Source: Cymodocea nodosa | Lineage: Eukaryota; Streptophyta; Magnoliopsida; Alismatales; Cymodoceaceae | DNA length: 64,000 nucleotides | Assembly (NCBI GenBank): GCA_036874045.1 | Contig: CM072347.1 | Location: 9,860,501-9,924,500 of the forward strand | Direction of reading: 5' to 3' | Shown here: positions 33,676 to 44,483 of the stretch, piece by piece | How positions within the stretch are numbered: position 1 is the first letter of the stretch | Layout of the letters: each line of letters opens with the position of its first letter | Translations under genes and position numbers: made by a program | Notes under the pieces: model-generated | Told to the model about the DNA's origin: nothing | Databases searched by the model: none | Seen by the model: the letters and a program-made list of their open reading frames with translations, nothing else

Positions 33676-35905
33676 TTAATCTCTATGCCTAAGTTCATCT
33701 ACTTCCTTCTGGAGTTTTTCTAATTGCTGCTCTAATTGATTTATCCTCTCTACTACTCCTGCAATTTCTCCAAAAGGTACAGCTAATTCTGCAGCTACAA
33801 AATTTCTGTATTCTTTCATTGAAATGGTTCTAGATCTTATCTTTTTTGATGTCCATTTAGTGAAATCAATACTATCCACCATCAGCAGTGGAATCAAATC
33901 TCCATAAAATAATTTCTTCTTCACTGTTTTCAGCTTGGAGATAAAAACTGCAGACCAATTTATTTGGATCTTATTTACAACTGCATACGTGGCCCATTTG
34001 ACAAATTGATTTAATTCTATGTCATGGCCCTATCGTTGATAGACATTCTTAATCAGAATGTTAGCTACCATGTGTGCTTTACCATTTAAATGCTTCAATC
34101 TGTTTAATAATGGCACACCAGGATTGATAGCTAAACAATCCTTAATTTGCTACTCAGTTCATTCAACTGTAGTTGTATCTACCAAAATTTTTGTTCCTTC
34201 ATTCTTTAAACCAAATATGTTGTGGAGAAGCTCTGGTGTTATCTGTACATCAGCTTCCTCCATGTTTGAAATTAATTCTCCTTCTCCTTCTCTTAAATTT
34301 GCATAGAAACAGGGCACTAAATTCTCATATACTGCATGCCCTCTATCTTGAGATATAAATTGCAGTAGACCTTGAAATTCAAATAGATCTTTGATTTCTT
34401 GCATTCCATCCCAATTTACTGGTCTACTGTAAATAATATCGTAACCCCTTATTTCTTGGTATTTGGTATAAGCTTCCTAACTACAAAAATGTACTACATT
34501 CAAAATTGTTGTTTCAGTCGGGTCAAGAAGGTAACTTTGTTGCTCCCGAGGGGTTTGCTCTTGCTCTTCCTCTAGCATAGGCTGCATTTGGACATTCTCT
34601 TCAGATTCCTGAATTTTTGCTTTTGCTTCTATCTGTGGTGGTGAGCCAGCAGAACTCTTCACTTTGTCTTGAATTCTTTCCATAATTTGCTGAAGAGTTT
34701 CTTGCTCTTCAATGGAATCTGTGAAATTATTTTTGTCCAAATGGCTTCTTTCAGCCTCTTCATTTTCTACTCTTTCTTCTTCCTCCTGACTACCAATCTG
34801 TTCTATTACTGTTTTTCCTGATTCTATAACAGATTGGGATGGAGTCACGGGCAATTCAGTTTCTACCCTTATTTCTGTTTCTTCTTGTACAGACTGCAAA
34901 CTAATTTCAGCCTAATTTTTTTCTTTTCTTTGCTCCTCCTACTCCTCCTCAGATTCGGATAGCAGGTTAATAAAAATCTACCCTATAGGCCTTGTAAAAA
35001 TTGGTACTTCAGATTTAATTTCTTCATAATCAGGCACTTTTTCTTTTTCTTTCTTTTTTCTGATTAGTTGTGCTTGTTCTTCCTCTTCATCTTTTGAAAT
35101 TAAATCTACAAAAATAGGCTCTGTAGGCTTTCGAACCACAGGTATTGGCTCTTCTTGTTTAATTCTTCCAATAATTGCTCGTCTCGAAGGACCAACTTTA
35201 GCTTCTTTTGCAGCATATCTAACAGCAGTTTTGGCAGTAGCTTCTTGATGCTGTTCCACTTTAATTTTATATTTGGCTTTCAACTTTTTCTGCAGCCCTC
35301 TATTTATACAGTGCATCAAACACCAGGTGTGCTTTAGCCACTGCCAAATCTTCTAATTCTCCTTGGTTTTTTCCAACTTGAACCAGTTCTGCAAATTCTC
35401 TTATTTCTTCTTCAGTCGAAGGCCCCATCATTTCTGCTCGTGCCAATGGCTTAAATGGTGGAACTGAAGGTCCAGACTACTGCTCCTCAAGAACAGGTTT
35501 TTCAGCAGTTGGTTCCTCCCGTTCTTCAGTTGCCTCTTCATTTGCTTTCCTTTCTTGCTCCCAGATCACCCATTTAGCTTGTCTACAGATTCGTCTTTTG
35601 AACCAGAGTCGAGACTTACGCTGGATTAATTCTAGGGCAACTTCATTACTTGGCCTTATTTGTCTTTCCTTGCTTACAGTTATTTCTGTTGCTATTCTGA
35701 TTCGTGTTTCCATTATTTGAGGTATTTGTATATCCATATCTACTAAATCTCCTCTAAACTTGAAAAGTTCTGATTCTACCTTCTGTAGCTCTTTCTCTCT
35801 TGTCGTATTTCTGATCTTTTACCGCGTGTGCCACTCTTCTGATTCCTTCAGAAATTCTGATCTATCAACAACATCTTCCCAGAATTCAAGCGTCATCTTC
35901 CTCAT
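33676..35905 (-). pseudogene. Accessory ORF of element D (plant transposon-protein-like)
   Basis: It starts near ATG 35905 (MRKMTLEFWEDVVDRSEFL) and runs on the element's coding strand. The first part is charged and helical (about 35477-35905). A long Glu/Gln-rich acidic middle follows (34477-35319). The C-terminal domain has EIKDLFEFQGLLQFI, CFYANLREGEGE, ITPELLHNIFGLKNEG, KIQINWSAVF and KLFYGDLIPLL, and ends in a coiled coil (INQLEQQLEKLQKEVDELR). Stops near 35820, 35478, 34975, 34475 and 34158 and a shift near 35300 disable it. The same domain is carried by copia element C1. Function unknown. Confidence 0.72.
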
Positions 35906-36059
35906 CGTGGAGTTACACAACAGCACGGAATCGCTCTGATTTCTACTGTTCTAGATTCTAAATTATTTGTCGAATAATGCCCTCAAAACCCTAGGTTTTA
36001 GTTTAAATAAGCACTAAGTTTAGGCGAGTAATCAGGTCATTTCCCGAACCAACTATTAC

Positions 36060-36190
36060 TATTTTATCTGCGGTCTTAGCTACAGTACTCCGTTGTGTTA
36101 CAAGTAACTCAACGGAATAAGCTCGTTGACTAACTCAAGACTTAACGGAGTATGCTCGTTGAGTTAAGCGTAACTCAATGGACTCCCCGT
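36060..36190. repeat. AGTTA/TAACT inverted-repeat cluster between integrase and accessory ORF
   Basis: CTCCGTTGTGTTAC, AGTAACTCAACGGAA, GCTCGTTGAGTTAAG and GTAACTCAATGGAC alternate over about 110 bp. Confidence 0.75.
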
Positions 36191-36239
36191 ACAAGCAATT
36201 ATAATAATAAAAATATTACAGAGAATAGTTTTTCTGTTT

Positions 36240-36656
36240 TTTTACAGGTTTATTCGATACTATGCTTCGGTCAGACCTAAATATTTTTTTATTTTTTATT
36301 TTTCTTTCGGTTGAATCGATACTATCTTTCGGTAAAACCAAATTTTTTTAATGTTCCGGTCATACCGATGCTACGCTTCAATCAAACCAAAATATTTTTT
36401 ATTTTTTTACTTTTCTTTCGGTTGAACCAATACTATGTTTCAGTAAAACCAATATTTTTTTCTGAAAATGAATATACAATTTTTTTCCGGTTTAACCGAT
36501 ACTATGCTTCGAACATACCAAAATATTTTTTATTTTTTTACTTTTCTTTTGGTTGAACCGAAACTATGTTTCGGTAAAACTAAATTTTTTTTTTATGTTC
36601 CGGTCATACCGATGCTACGCTTCGGTCAGACCTAAATATTTTTTAATTTTCCGGTA
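36240..36656. repeat. Seven-unit inverted-repeat array (CGGTT...AACCGATACTATG...TTCGGT)
   Basis: Units centred near 36255, 36315, 36365, 36425, 36495, 36555 and 36610 share the pattern CGGTTnAACCGATACTATG then CTTCGGTnnnACC, separated by T/A-rich runs. Two subtypes alternate (GGTTGAACCGA and GGTCATACCGA). The array joins directly to the truncated integrase at about 36657. A diverged version follows the integrase at 46700-47040. Confidence 0.82.
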
Positions 36657-38403
36657 AACTTCTATTACAGAAATGAGTTCCTCTATCACTGATAATAGCT
36701 TTAGGTATTCCAAATCTAGCAAATATATTTGTTCTTATAAATTGTATTACCACTTTGTTATCATTAGTTTTTGTAGGAATAGCTTCTATCCATTTAGATA
36801 CATAATCCACCCCCAACAGTATGTAATTAAATTGATTAGACATAGGAAATGGACCCATAAAATCTATTCCCCACACATCAAAGATTTCAACCTCAATAAT
36901 AGGATTAAGAGGCATCATATTCCTCTTTGATATTCTTCCTATTTGTTGACATCTTAAACAACTTAAGCAATATTTATGAGCATCTTTGAATAGTGTTGGC
37001 CAATAAAACCCACATTGCAGAATTTTTGCAACAGTTTTCCCTGAACCAAAATGTCCTCCACAAGCTTGGTCATGACAGAAAGACAATATGCTCGAATATT
37101 CAGTTTCTGGAGCACACCTCCTTAAAACTAGATCAGGACATTTCTTAAATAAGTAAGGGTCTTCCCAATAGTAATATTTTACTCTTGAAAAAAACAATTT
37201 CTTATCTTGTCTATTCCAATCCTTAGGTGTTAAACCAGTAACTAAGTAATTAACTATGTCTACATACCAAGGCATTGTGTTGATGGTCATTAATTGTTCA
37301 TTAGGAAAACTATCCTTAATTTCAATATTTGATTTTTCTATTTGTAATCTTGATAAATGATCTGCTACTACATTCTCACAACCTTTTTTATCTTTAATTT
37401 CTAGATCAAATTCTTGCAATAATAATATCCATCGGATCAATCTAGGTTTAGTTTCTTTTTTCTTTATTAGATGTTTTAGAGCTGAATGATCCATGTATAC
37501 TATTACTTTAGCTCCAATCAAATATGATCTAAACTTTTCTAAAGCAAACACAACAACTAATAATTCTTTTTCAGTAGTTGTGTAATTAACTTGAGCATCA
37601 TTTAAGGTTTTGCTTGCATAATGAATCACTCTAGGAGATTTTTCTATTTTCTGTCCTAACACTGCTCCTACAGCAAAATCAGAAGCATCGCACATTAATT
37701 CAAATGGATGGTTCCAATTAGGTGCTTGAATTATAGGAGTTGAAATTAAGCTAGTCTTAAGTCTGAAAAATGCTTCCTTGCAATTTTTATCAAAGTTAAA
37801 TGGAACATCTTTTAATAGATTAGTTAAAGGTCTAGCTATCTTGCTAAAGTCTTTAATAAATCTTCTATAAAAACCAGCATGTCCTAGAAATGATCTAATA
37901 TCTTTTACTAATTTAGGTTCTGGTAGATTAGAAATTACTTCTATTTTAGCTTTATCTACTTCCAACCCTTTTTTAGAAACAACATGCCCTAAGACTATTC
38001 CTTGTTTAACCATGAAGTGACATTTTTCCCAATTTAAAACCAGATTTTTTTCCACACAGTGTTTTAATATTTGGTCTAAATTGCTTAAACACACTTCATA
38101 TGAGTTGCCATATACAGTAAAATCATCCATAAATATTTCTAAAAATTCATCAGTCATTCTAGTAAATATGCCCTGCACATACCTTTGAAAGGTAGCTGGT
38201 GCATTGCATAATCCGAATGGCATTCTTTTAAAAGCATAAGTTCCATTAGGACAGGTGAAAGTTGTTTTCTCTTGATCCTCTAATGCTACTGGAATTTGAT
38301 TATACCCTGAATACCCGTCTAGGATACAAAAATATTCCTGCCCTGCTAATCTTTCCAGCATTTGATCTATAAAAGGTAAGGGAAAATTATCTTTCCTAGT
38401 CAT
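36657..38403 (-). pseudogene. Element D reverse transcriptase, RNase H and truncated integrase
   Basis: A single open frame of about 580 codons. [30 protein letters not shown] and catalytic FMDDFTVYG. RNase [34 protein letters not shown] and MDHSALKHL. Integrase: [37 protein letters not shown] and [12 protein letters not shown]. The integrase ends at 36657, after its second acidic residue, by fusion to the inverted-repeat array. The catalytic Glu and C-terminal domain are lost. RT and RNase H look catalytically intact but are separated from protease by stops near 38450 and 38508. Confidence 0.88.
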
Positions 38404-38505
38404 AACATTCAGCTTTCTATAGTCTATACATACTCTCCAACCAGATTAAATTCTAGTAGGTATCAAGTCTTGACTTTCATTCCTAATAACTGTTAATCCT
38501 GATTT

Positions 38506-39585
38506 CTAGGGAACTACATGGATTGGACTAACCCACGAGCTATCAGAAATCAGATATATTATATCATTATCTAACCATTTAACTATTTCCTTCCTGACTA
38601 CTTTCTTAAGGTTTGGATTTAATCTCCTCTCAGGAATTCTAACAGGTTTAGCATTCTCTTCTAAATATATGTGGTGACAGCATAAAGTTGAACTTAACCC
38701 TTTTATATCAGTCATAGTCCATCCTATTGCTTCTTTATAACTTTTTACTACATCTTTTAATTTAGCTATTTGATCCTCTTTCAAATCTGAAGCAATAATG
38801 ATTGGAAAGGTCCATTTATCTTCCAGAAATATATAGGTTAATTCAAGAGGTAAAGGTTTTAATTCTAAATGTTGTCCATCAAAAGCTAGAGCTCCTAATT
38901 GAACATCATCATTTTTTAAATTAATTTCTTCCTGATCTCCTTCTATATTTATGCTTTCACTTTCTTCTAAAGTTTCAGAATTGATTTGCCTATTTAATTC
39001 TTCTTGAATCACATCATCTAACATATCTCCTTCATCCTCTAAAAAGTCTATGGTATGTAAGGACATTTCTAACTCCTCAAACCTTTCTGGTTTGAAAATA
39101 TTTAATTGAGTATCCTCATTACCATATGCTAACTTCATTACTCCAGTTTTACAATTTATAACAGCCCCTGATGTTGCTAAAAATGGTCTTCCCAAAATTA
39201 AAGATGTATCACTATTTTTATGCTTAATTTGTTGGGAATCCAAAATTACAATATCAATAGGATATATAAAATTCTTGATTTTAATTAAGACATCCTCTAT
39301 TTTTCCTCTAGGGTATCTTATACTTCTATCAGCTAATTGAATAACCGTACTAGTAGGAGTTAAGCCTTCTAATCCTAAGGATGCAAATATATCACTTGGC
39401 ATAACATTTATACCTGCACCTAAGTCTATTAAGGTTCTTTCTAGAATGGTATTTCCTATGGTGCATGATATAACAGGGATTCCAGGATCAGATAACTTTT
39501 TAGGAATTTGTGGCAGAAATAGGTAACTACTTTGCTCAGCTAAAAAGACCTTTCTAAGAACTTTTCGCTCTCTTTTCTTAGTACA
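38506..39585 (-). pseudogene. Element D protease and RT N-terminal region
   Basis: The frame opens after a TAG near 39588 (within FLKDxCTKKR). The protease active site is TLIDLGAGINVMP. It is followed by LILGRPFLATSGAVINCKTG, a long acidic linker, and the RT entry NDIIYLISDSSWVSPIHVVP ending at a TAG at 38506-38508. The linker contains AIGWTMTDIKGLS, as in element A. Confidence 0.85.
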
Positions 39586-40115
39586 CTAATCCTTCAGAAA
39601 TTTAGCACAAGGTGGCATATTCTGCAATAGATCTAACAAAGGAATGTTAACTTGTACTTTTTCAAAAATTTCTCTGATTTTTTCTTGTTTTTTAGGAATT
39701 GTTTATTGTAATCTTTTAGGATAGGGTGCTAAAGATTTTGATTTCAAAGACTCTTTTTCTTTTAGTTGATTTGTTTAATTATTTTTAGCTTCAATTGTAG
39801 ATTCAGATTGTTCTTCAGTGATTTCTAGATTTTCAGCTATTACATTTTCATTATCATTTTGATTTTTACTCTTGTCCGCCTTCATATCATTTTCATTTTG
39901 AGTTCTTGGTGGTATATCAATTCCAGATCTTAATGTTATACATCTTCCAGATTTTCGTTACTTTCATGATGTTTTTGTATATCATTTTCGTGATTATGAT
40001 CTTCAATTGTTTTTAGTTTTAAAGTGCATTCTTTAAATTCTCTTACATTAGTGTTTTCTGTTTGTTGTATATTTTGCAAGTTGTGCAGGTTTATAACATT
40101 ATAATTTTCATTGTC
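39586..40115 (-). pseudogene. Element D Gag-protease linker, degraded
   Basis: Coding remnants in more than one frame include the ITLRSG-type landmark near 39935, APYPKRLQ near 39725 and VQVNIPLLDLLQNMP near 39640. Several stops are present, so Gag and protease are no longer joined. Confidence 0.6.
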
Positions 40116-40610
40116 CTATTGTAAAACTTGTATTTTCATTGCATTTTTATCTAATGCTTTTAATTTTGTTTCCAAATCATCTAATTTCATTGCATTCAAT
40201 TTTTGATCAATTTTCTTTATGGCTTTTTCAGTTTCGTAAATTATATCCTGTTTAGGTTCTGAATATGCCTCCTTATAGTTTAATTGGTTGACTTCTTGTT
40301 GTTGACACACAAAGTATTCCAGTTTGTCCAGATTTTGCTCTATACTATGCTCCAATCTGTCATAGCTATCCCAAACTTCAGTGTCTCTCATCATATTGCA
40401 CATTCTATACTGACCATCAGTTGGGTAAACTATAGGATTCTCATACTCGACTCTATTATATTGAGGATAATTCATTTGTTGTTCATGGGATCTATCAATC
40501 TGTAAATGTCTCAATTTCAAACAATCAGAAATGTCGTGTCCTTCAGAATTGCAGAATTCACATATGCTAATTAAAAGTTTCAGAAATCTTTGAGCATAAG
40601 CATATGCCAT
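40116..40610 (-). pseudogene. Element D nucleocapsid-like Gag segment (one zinc knuckle)
   Basis: The ATG at 40610 lies about 85 bp after the PBS. The frame could be read further upstream, but that would run through the PBS into the LTR, so the inner ATG is preferred. One CX2CX4HX4C knuckle (CEFCNSEGHDISDC) is near residue 17, followed by a polar helical region (DDLETKLKALDKNAMKIQ). No capsid domain is present; capsid is 3' of pol in this element. Confidence 0.75.
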
Positions 40611-40695
40611 ATTCTCAATTACAAAAGAAAACACACAACTTTGACTATTAAAATGAAACAGCTCTAACAGTTGCTTATATCTATTCAATTCAATT

Positions 40696-40712
40696 CCCCG
40701 ACAACGGCGCCA
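40696..40712 (-). other. Primer-binding site of element D (tRNA-Asp type)
   Basis: Minus strand TGGCGCCGTTGTCGGGG differs at one base from the tRNA-Asp complement TGGCGCCGTTGCCGGGG. It lies seven bases from the LTR end at 40720. Confidence 0.9.
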
Positions 40713-41916
40713 TAAAACTTGTTCGTGCTTTCCCAACACTACACTAGAAAAACTTGGATTTGTTACTTCTATTTTTTACTTAGTTAATTTATCTTTATGC
40801 CTATTCTTTCTTTTAGAAGTAAACAAACAACATTTAATACAATTTAGATATTCATTCCAATTTGTACTTTAACTACAAGTGCACAGTGTCTATTGTATCA
40901 GTGTGCAAGTACAGGTCGATCCCACAGGGAATTGCTGACGAATTTAAGAAATGTTTGATTGTGAACAATTCAAATTTATATTCAATAAGCACTCCATTGA
41001 GTTACAGTTAACTCAACGGACTAAGTTCGTTGAGTTATGGATAACTCAATGGACTATCCTCGTGGACTTAAGTTAACTCCATGAGTCTGTCTCTTCTTTA
41101 TAATACTGCTATTTACAGAGGAATTCGGCCAACCATTGGGCGATTCCACAGATTGTAAATAACATCAATTAAACTTTTTAATGCTAGTTAACATTGGATT
41201 TATCATTATGAAATACTAACATTCAAATGATTCAAACAGTAACCATTAAAATCTTTAAGTTGTTTTGTACGAACCAATTTCAGTAAACTATAAAATTAAA
41301 ACTAACATAAAATAATCATAAAATTGATACAGATAGCATTAATCACGATACAACACAAACAATACAACACTCAAATACAACATACAAATAAAGATAAATT
41401 GTTTTTGGTATTTTTGTTTTGATGTGAACATGGAAATGGGCGAAAGGTGAAATGTAAAGTAATTTCACTTGACAGTAAATACTTCTAACACTATTTGCAA
41501 CGTGATTACACCATTGAAAATTGAACCACTTACAATTCTGTCTCCTCTCCTTATAGAAGCGCGAGTCCAGAATTGCAAGATGATCTCCTCTTCAGCATAC
41601 AGACATCAACCCGAAGCCAAGGCTAAAAGCTTTACGATCTCCTGAAATATCAGTGGGCACTTGGTGAAAATGTCTTCCCTTCCCGTGACGCGATCACTCC
41701 TCACAGTGGTTGTCAGGCACTGTGTTTGGCTCGGAATCAACCCGACATCAGGCAAGTATCCTCACAGACCACCGATGATTGGTGATTATGGTGGTTATAA
41801 CGATGGTTGGTGTGATACTTCGGAGAATCGCCGATACTGTCTGTAGAAAGCTCGGTGCTCCTCCTCTGTATACACTAACTGTCCATCGATCACACTCTTT
41901 CTTTTTTTCTTCTTTT

Positions 41917-41924
41917 CTTTTATA
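41917..41924 (-). promoter_or_regulatory. TATA box of element D 5' LTR promoter
   Basis: TATAAAAG on the minus strand followed in element sense by AAAAGAAGAAAAAAAG. Confidence 0.6.
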
Positions 41925-42158
41925 TTTCTTCAGTGGTAACTGCTTCTGCTTGAATGATCGGTTGGATTTCCTTCCTTCAAATCAACGGTGATGATTTCTT
42001 TCTCCCTACGCGATTGAATTCCTGCGTGATACGTTCGAACGTGGTTTTTCCTTCCAACTGTCTATTCCTACAACCGCTATAGTGGCATATTAGAAAATAT
42101 ATAGTTCGTGAAGTTACAGATAACTCAACGGACTTCCTTCGTTGATTTAACTACAAAA

Positions 42159-42216
42159 CACGTGCAAAAATAACAACTTAAGTTTATAACGCTAACCTAA
42201 CGCGTTGCCTTAGTGT
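42159..42216 (-). promoter_or_regulatory. 58-nt U3 block shared exactly with copia element C1
   Basis: Reverse complement of 24151-24208 without mismatch. In element D sense it lies upstream of the TATA box, as it does in C1. The D 3' LTR copy has lost 11 nt of it. Confidence 0.85.
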
Positions 42217-42583
42217 ATTTTCATGTAACTCAACGCGTGCAGTTATACTAACTTAACGAGTTATAACGTAAGTAAATCTACCAACTCTCAATACGTGTCT
42301 GCAGCAGTTTAAACATAAAATAACATTTCGGAGAGTTATAGGTATAACTATCTGATACTCAGATGCATTTTCGGATACTTAAGAATTTCACAGCCTGCAA
42401 TTTACCGATAGTTCATAAATTTACTAAATTAACATTAATTCCCCAAAATTAAGCAGATTCTTCAATTAAAGCATATAACAGTGCAATTATAACATAATGG
42501 CTTAATTCTCATATGATAAGCTAAATATTATGTAATTAACCATCATTTAACCGTTAATAATATGCACTTTTTCATTCTAAACA

Positions 42584-42714
42584 GGGGTTAATCCTAATTG
42601 TTCCTCCCACAAACTCGAACTTTTGAGAGTTTCTAGGCTTACTTAAAAGGATTGGTAACGCCTTTACTATCAGCTCGAGCTTTGGGCATAATGGTAGTCC
42701 GATCCTATTCAATG
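42584..42714. other. Unassigned 131-bp stretch between two D-family LTRs
   Basis: No gene, terminus or repeat partner recognised. It is less AT-rich than its surroundings. It could be older sequence into which D inserted. Confidence 0.3.
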
Positions 42715-44483
42715 AATGATGGTGATTTCTTCTTCATTCCATGAGTGAATTCCTACATGATACGTGTAATCATGGTTTTCCTTCAACTGTCCTATTTCTG
42801 CAACTACTATAGTGGCATATTAGAAAATAGTTGGTCCGTGGAGTTATAGATAACTCAACGGACTTACTTCGTTGGTTTAACGATAAAACATGTGCAATAA
42901 AGAAATAATCTACTTGTTAGGGCAAGTATTACAAGTGTGGAGTATGCCACAAGAAATTCAGGTTCAATCGGAAACTTGTTAACAATAAGTATCTGGCAAT
43001 TTTATATTTTTGGTAGGTTGTAGACCTAAGTATCTGGAAATAAAGGTTCAGTTAGAGGCTTTGAGTTAACTATCCGAAAGTTAGAAGATTTCAGAGAGTT
43101 ACTGATTGTAACTATCCGAAATGACTTAAAGGACACTTAAGTGGACGTTCGGATAGTTATGAAGCTAAGTATCCGAAAGTCAGACACTTAAGTGGATCTT
43201 CAGATAGTTAAGAAGCCAAGTATCTAGAAAGCAATGACTTAAGTGGATCTTCGGATAGTTAGGTAGTAACTATCCGAAGTTCAAAAGTTTTCGGAGGGTT
43301 ATCGACAAAACCTTTCGAAATGCCTAAAAAGACACTTAGTGAGTTTTCAGATAGTTAAGATGTAACTATCCGAAAAACATGTAGTTTTTGGAGAGTTATC
43401 AGCAAAACCTTCCGAAAGGACAGAAAGAGAGAAGTAAGTGACTTTTCGGATAGTTAAGTTAGTAACTATCCGAAATACCGAATCTCTCTGGACAGTTAGC
43501 TTGGTACAGTTCCGCCCGTTCAAAAAGAATATTCTCTTCGGATAGTTAAGTCTGTAACTATTTGAAATGTTGCAGATTTCAGAAAGATAAGAAGATAAGG
43601 CTCCGAAATTAAGAGTCTCTTCTCTAAAGCATTGTTTCTCTACTATAATGGCTTGTATGTAATTAAAGGTTTATAAACCCTAAGTTGGGTAGTATATAAA
43701 CCTTTATGATGTTGTAAAACATTGTGGTTGATTGTGCTGAAGCTCATAAAGGAACCCTCAACTCTCCATGGACGTAGGCTGTTGCTGAACCACGTAAATC
43801 CTATTTCTTCTCTATATTATTTCTTCTCTTACTCTTCACTCCTAACTTCGGTGAGTTTAGAGCTAAGTGTTTCAGTATCGTGCCATAGAAGGTTAATTGA
43901 ACGATCCATTCCATCCATAACATTGCTAATATAACGTGTTACCTTAGTGTGTATTCATGTAACTCAACACGTACAATTATGCTAACTTAACAAGTTAAAC
44001 ATGTGCATCTCACGTGACATAATAAAGCATTTAAATTCAACACATGTATAAATCTAACTTAACAAGTTTAGATATTTCAGATACTTACGAACCTAATTAT
44101 CCAATGCCTAGATGCATTTCAGATAGTTAACAGATAACTTAACAAAAATCCACTTAAGTCATGCATTAAGGTTTCAACACGTGTACTCTAGAAAATAATA
44201 AAATATTCTTTAAGCAATTAAACATATCTGTCCAGTACATTCAATATAACTCTCCAAAATAACAGAAAATTCAGACACTTAGGAATTTTCCAGCCTACAA
44301 TTCACCGACAGTTCAGAAATGTACTAAATTAACGTTAATTCCTTGAAATTATGTAGATTCTTTCATTAAAGCATATAATAGTGCAATTATAACATAATGG
44401 CTTAATTCTTATATGATAAGCTAAATATTATGCAATTAACCATCATTTAACCCTTAATATTATGCACTTTTTCATTCTAAACA
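42715..44483 (-). repeat. D-family LTR, truncated, interrupted by a solo copia LTR
   Basis: The high-coordinate end is the LTR start TGTTTAGAATG (minus). The sequence follows 48590-49337 closely, apart from the insertion at 42915-43922. The lower end breaks near 42715, so R/U5 are missing. Confidence 0.75.
42915..43922 (+). mobile_element. Solo copia-type LTR (1008 bp) with CGGATAGTTA/TAACTATCCG array
   Basis: Termini are TGTTAGGGCA and CCATAACA. A TATATAAA box near 43690 gives the plus orientation. The 5-bp flanks, CTACT (42910-42914) and TTGCT (43923-43927), both approach CTGCT, the sequence of the uninterrupted homologue near 48775, so they are a decayed TSD. The part 43060-43570 carries six CGGATAGTTA/TAACTATCCG inverted pairs. 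No internal region remains, consistent with LTR-LTR recombination. Confidence 0.75.

Larger units (their letters stand above)
18022..42583 (-). mobile_element. Element D: giant composite Athila-like retrotransposon with accessory ORF and F-box gene
   Basis: In element sense: 5' LTR (42583-40720), PBS, zinc-knuckle gene, protease, RT, RNase H, truncated integrase, inverted-repeat arrays (36660-36060), accessory ORF (35905-33676), capsid gene (32605-32579 continued at 23625-22429), F-box gene (22233-21094), PPT and 3' LTR (19269-18022). C1 (23626-32573) is nested in the capsid gene. The 3' LTR matches the 5' LTR closely but lacks about 600 bp at the U5 end. Without C1 the element is about 15.6 kb, long for a plant LTR element. 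The two matching LTRs with PPT and PBS at the proper ends are the evidence that everything between travelled together. Confidence 0.75.
40720..42583 (-). repeat. 5' LTR of element D (1864 bp)
   Basis: Minus strand TGTTTAGAATG...GCACGAACA. The U5 part has the clade block ACAAGTGCACAGTGTC (near 40873). U3 holds the block shared with copia (42159-42216), AGTTA/TAACT palindromes (40990-41090, 42105-42260) and G-boxes. The flank after 42583 is GGGGT; no matching 3' flank remains because the other LTR is truncated. Confidence 0.88.

Noticed and set aside
36240-36656. CRISPR-like array
   Set aside because: Units are themselves inverted repeats with variable spacing and low-complexity spacers in a plant retroelement. 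There are no unique spacers and no cas genes.
40611-40739. Upstream extension of the D zinc-knuckle gene
   Set aside because: The extra codons would be translated through the PBS and into the 5' LTR. The inner ATG at 40610 is the plausible start.
42584-42714. Host gene exon between two LTRs
   Set aside because: It is only about 130 bp, with no convincing frame or splice context.
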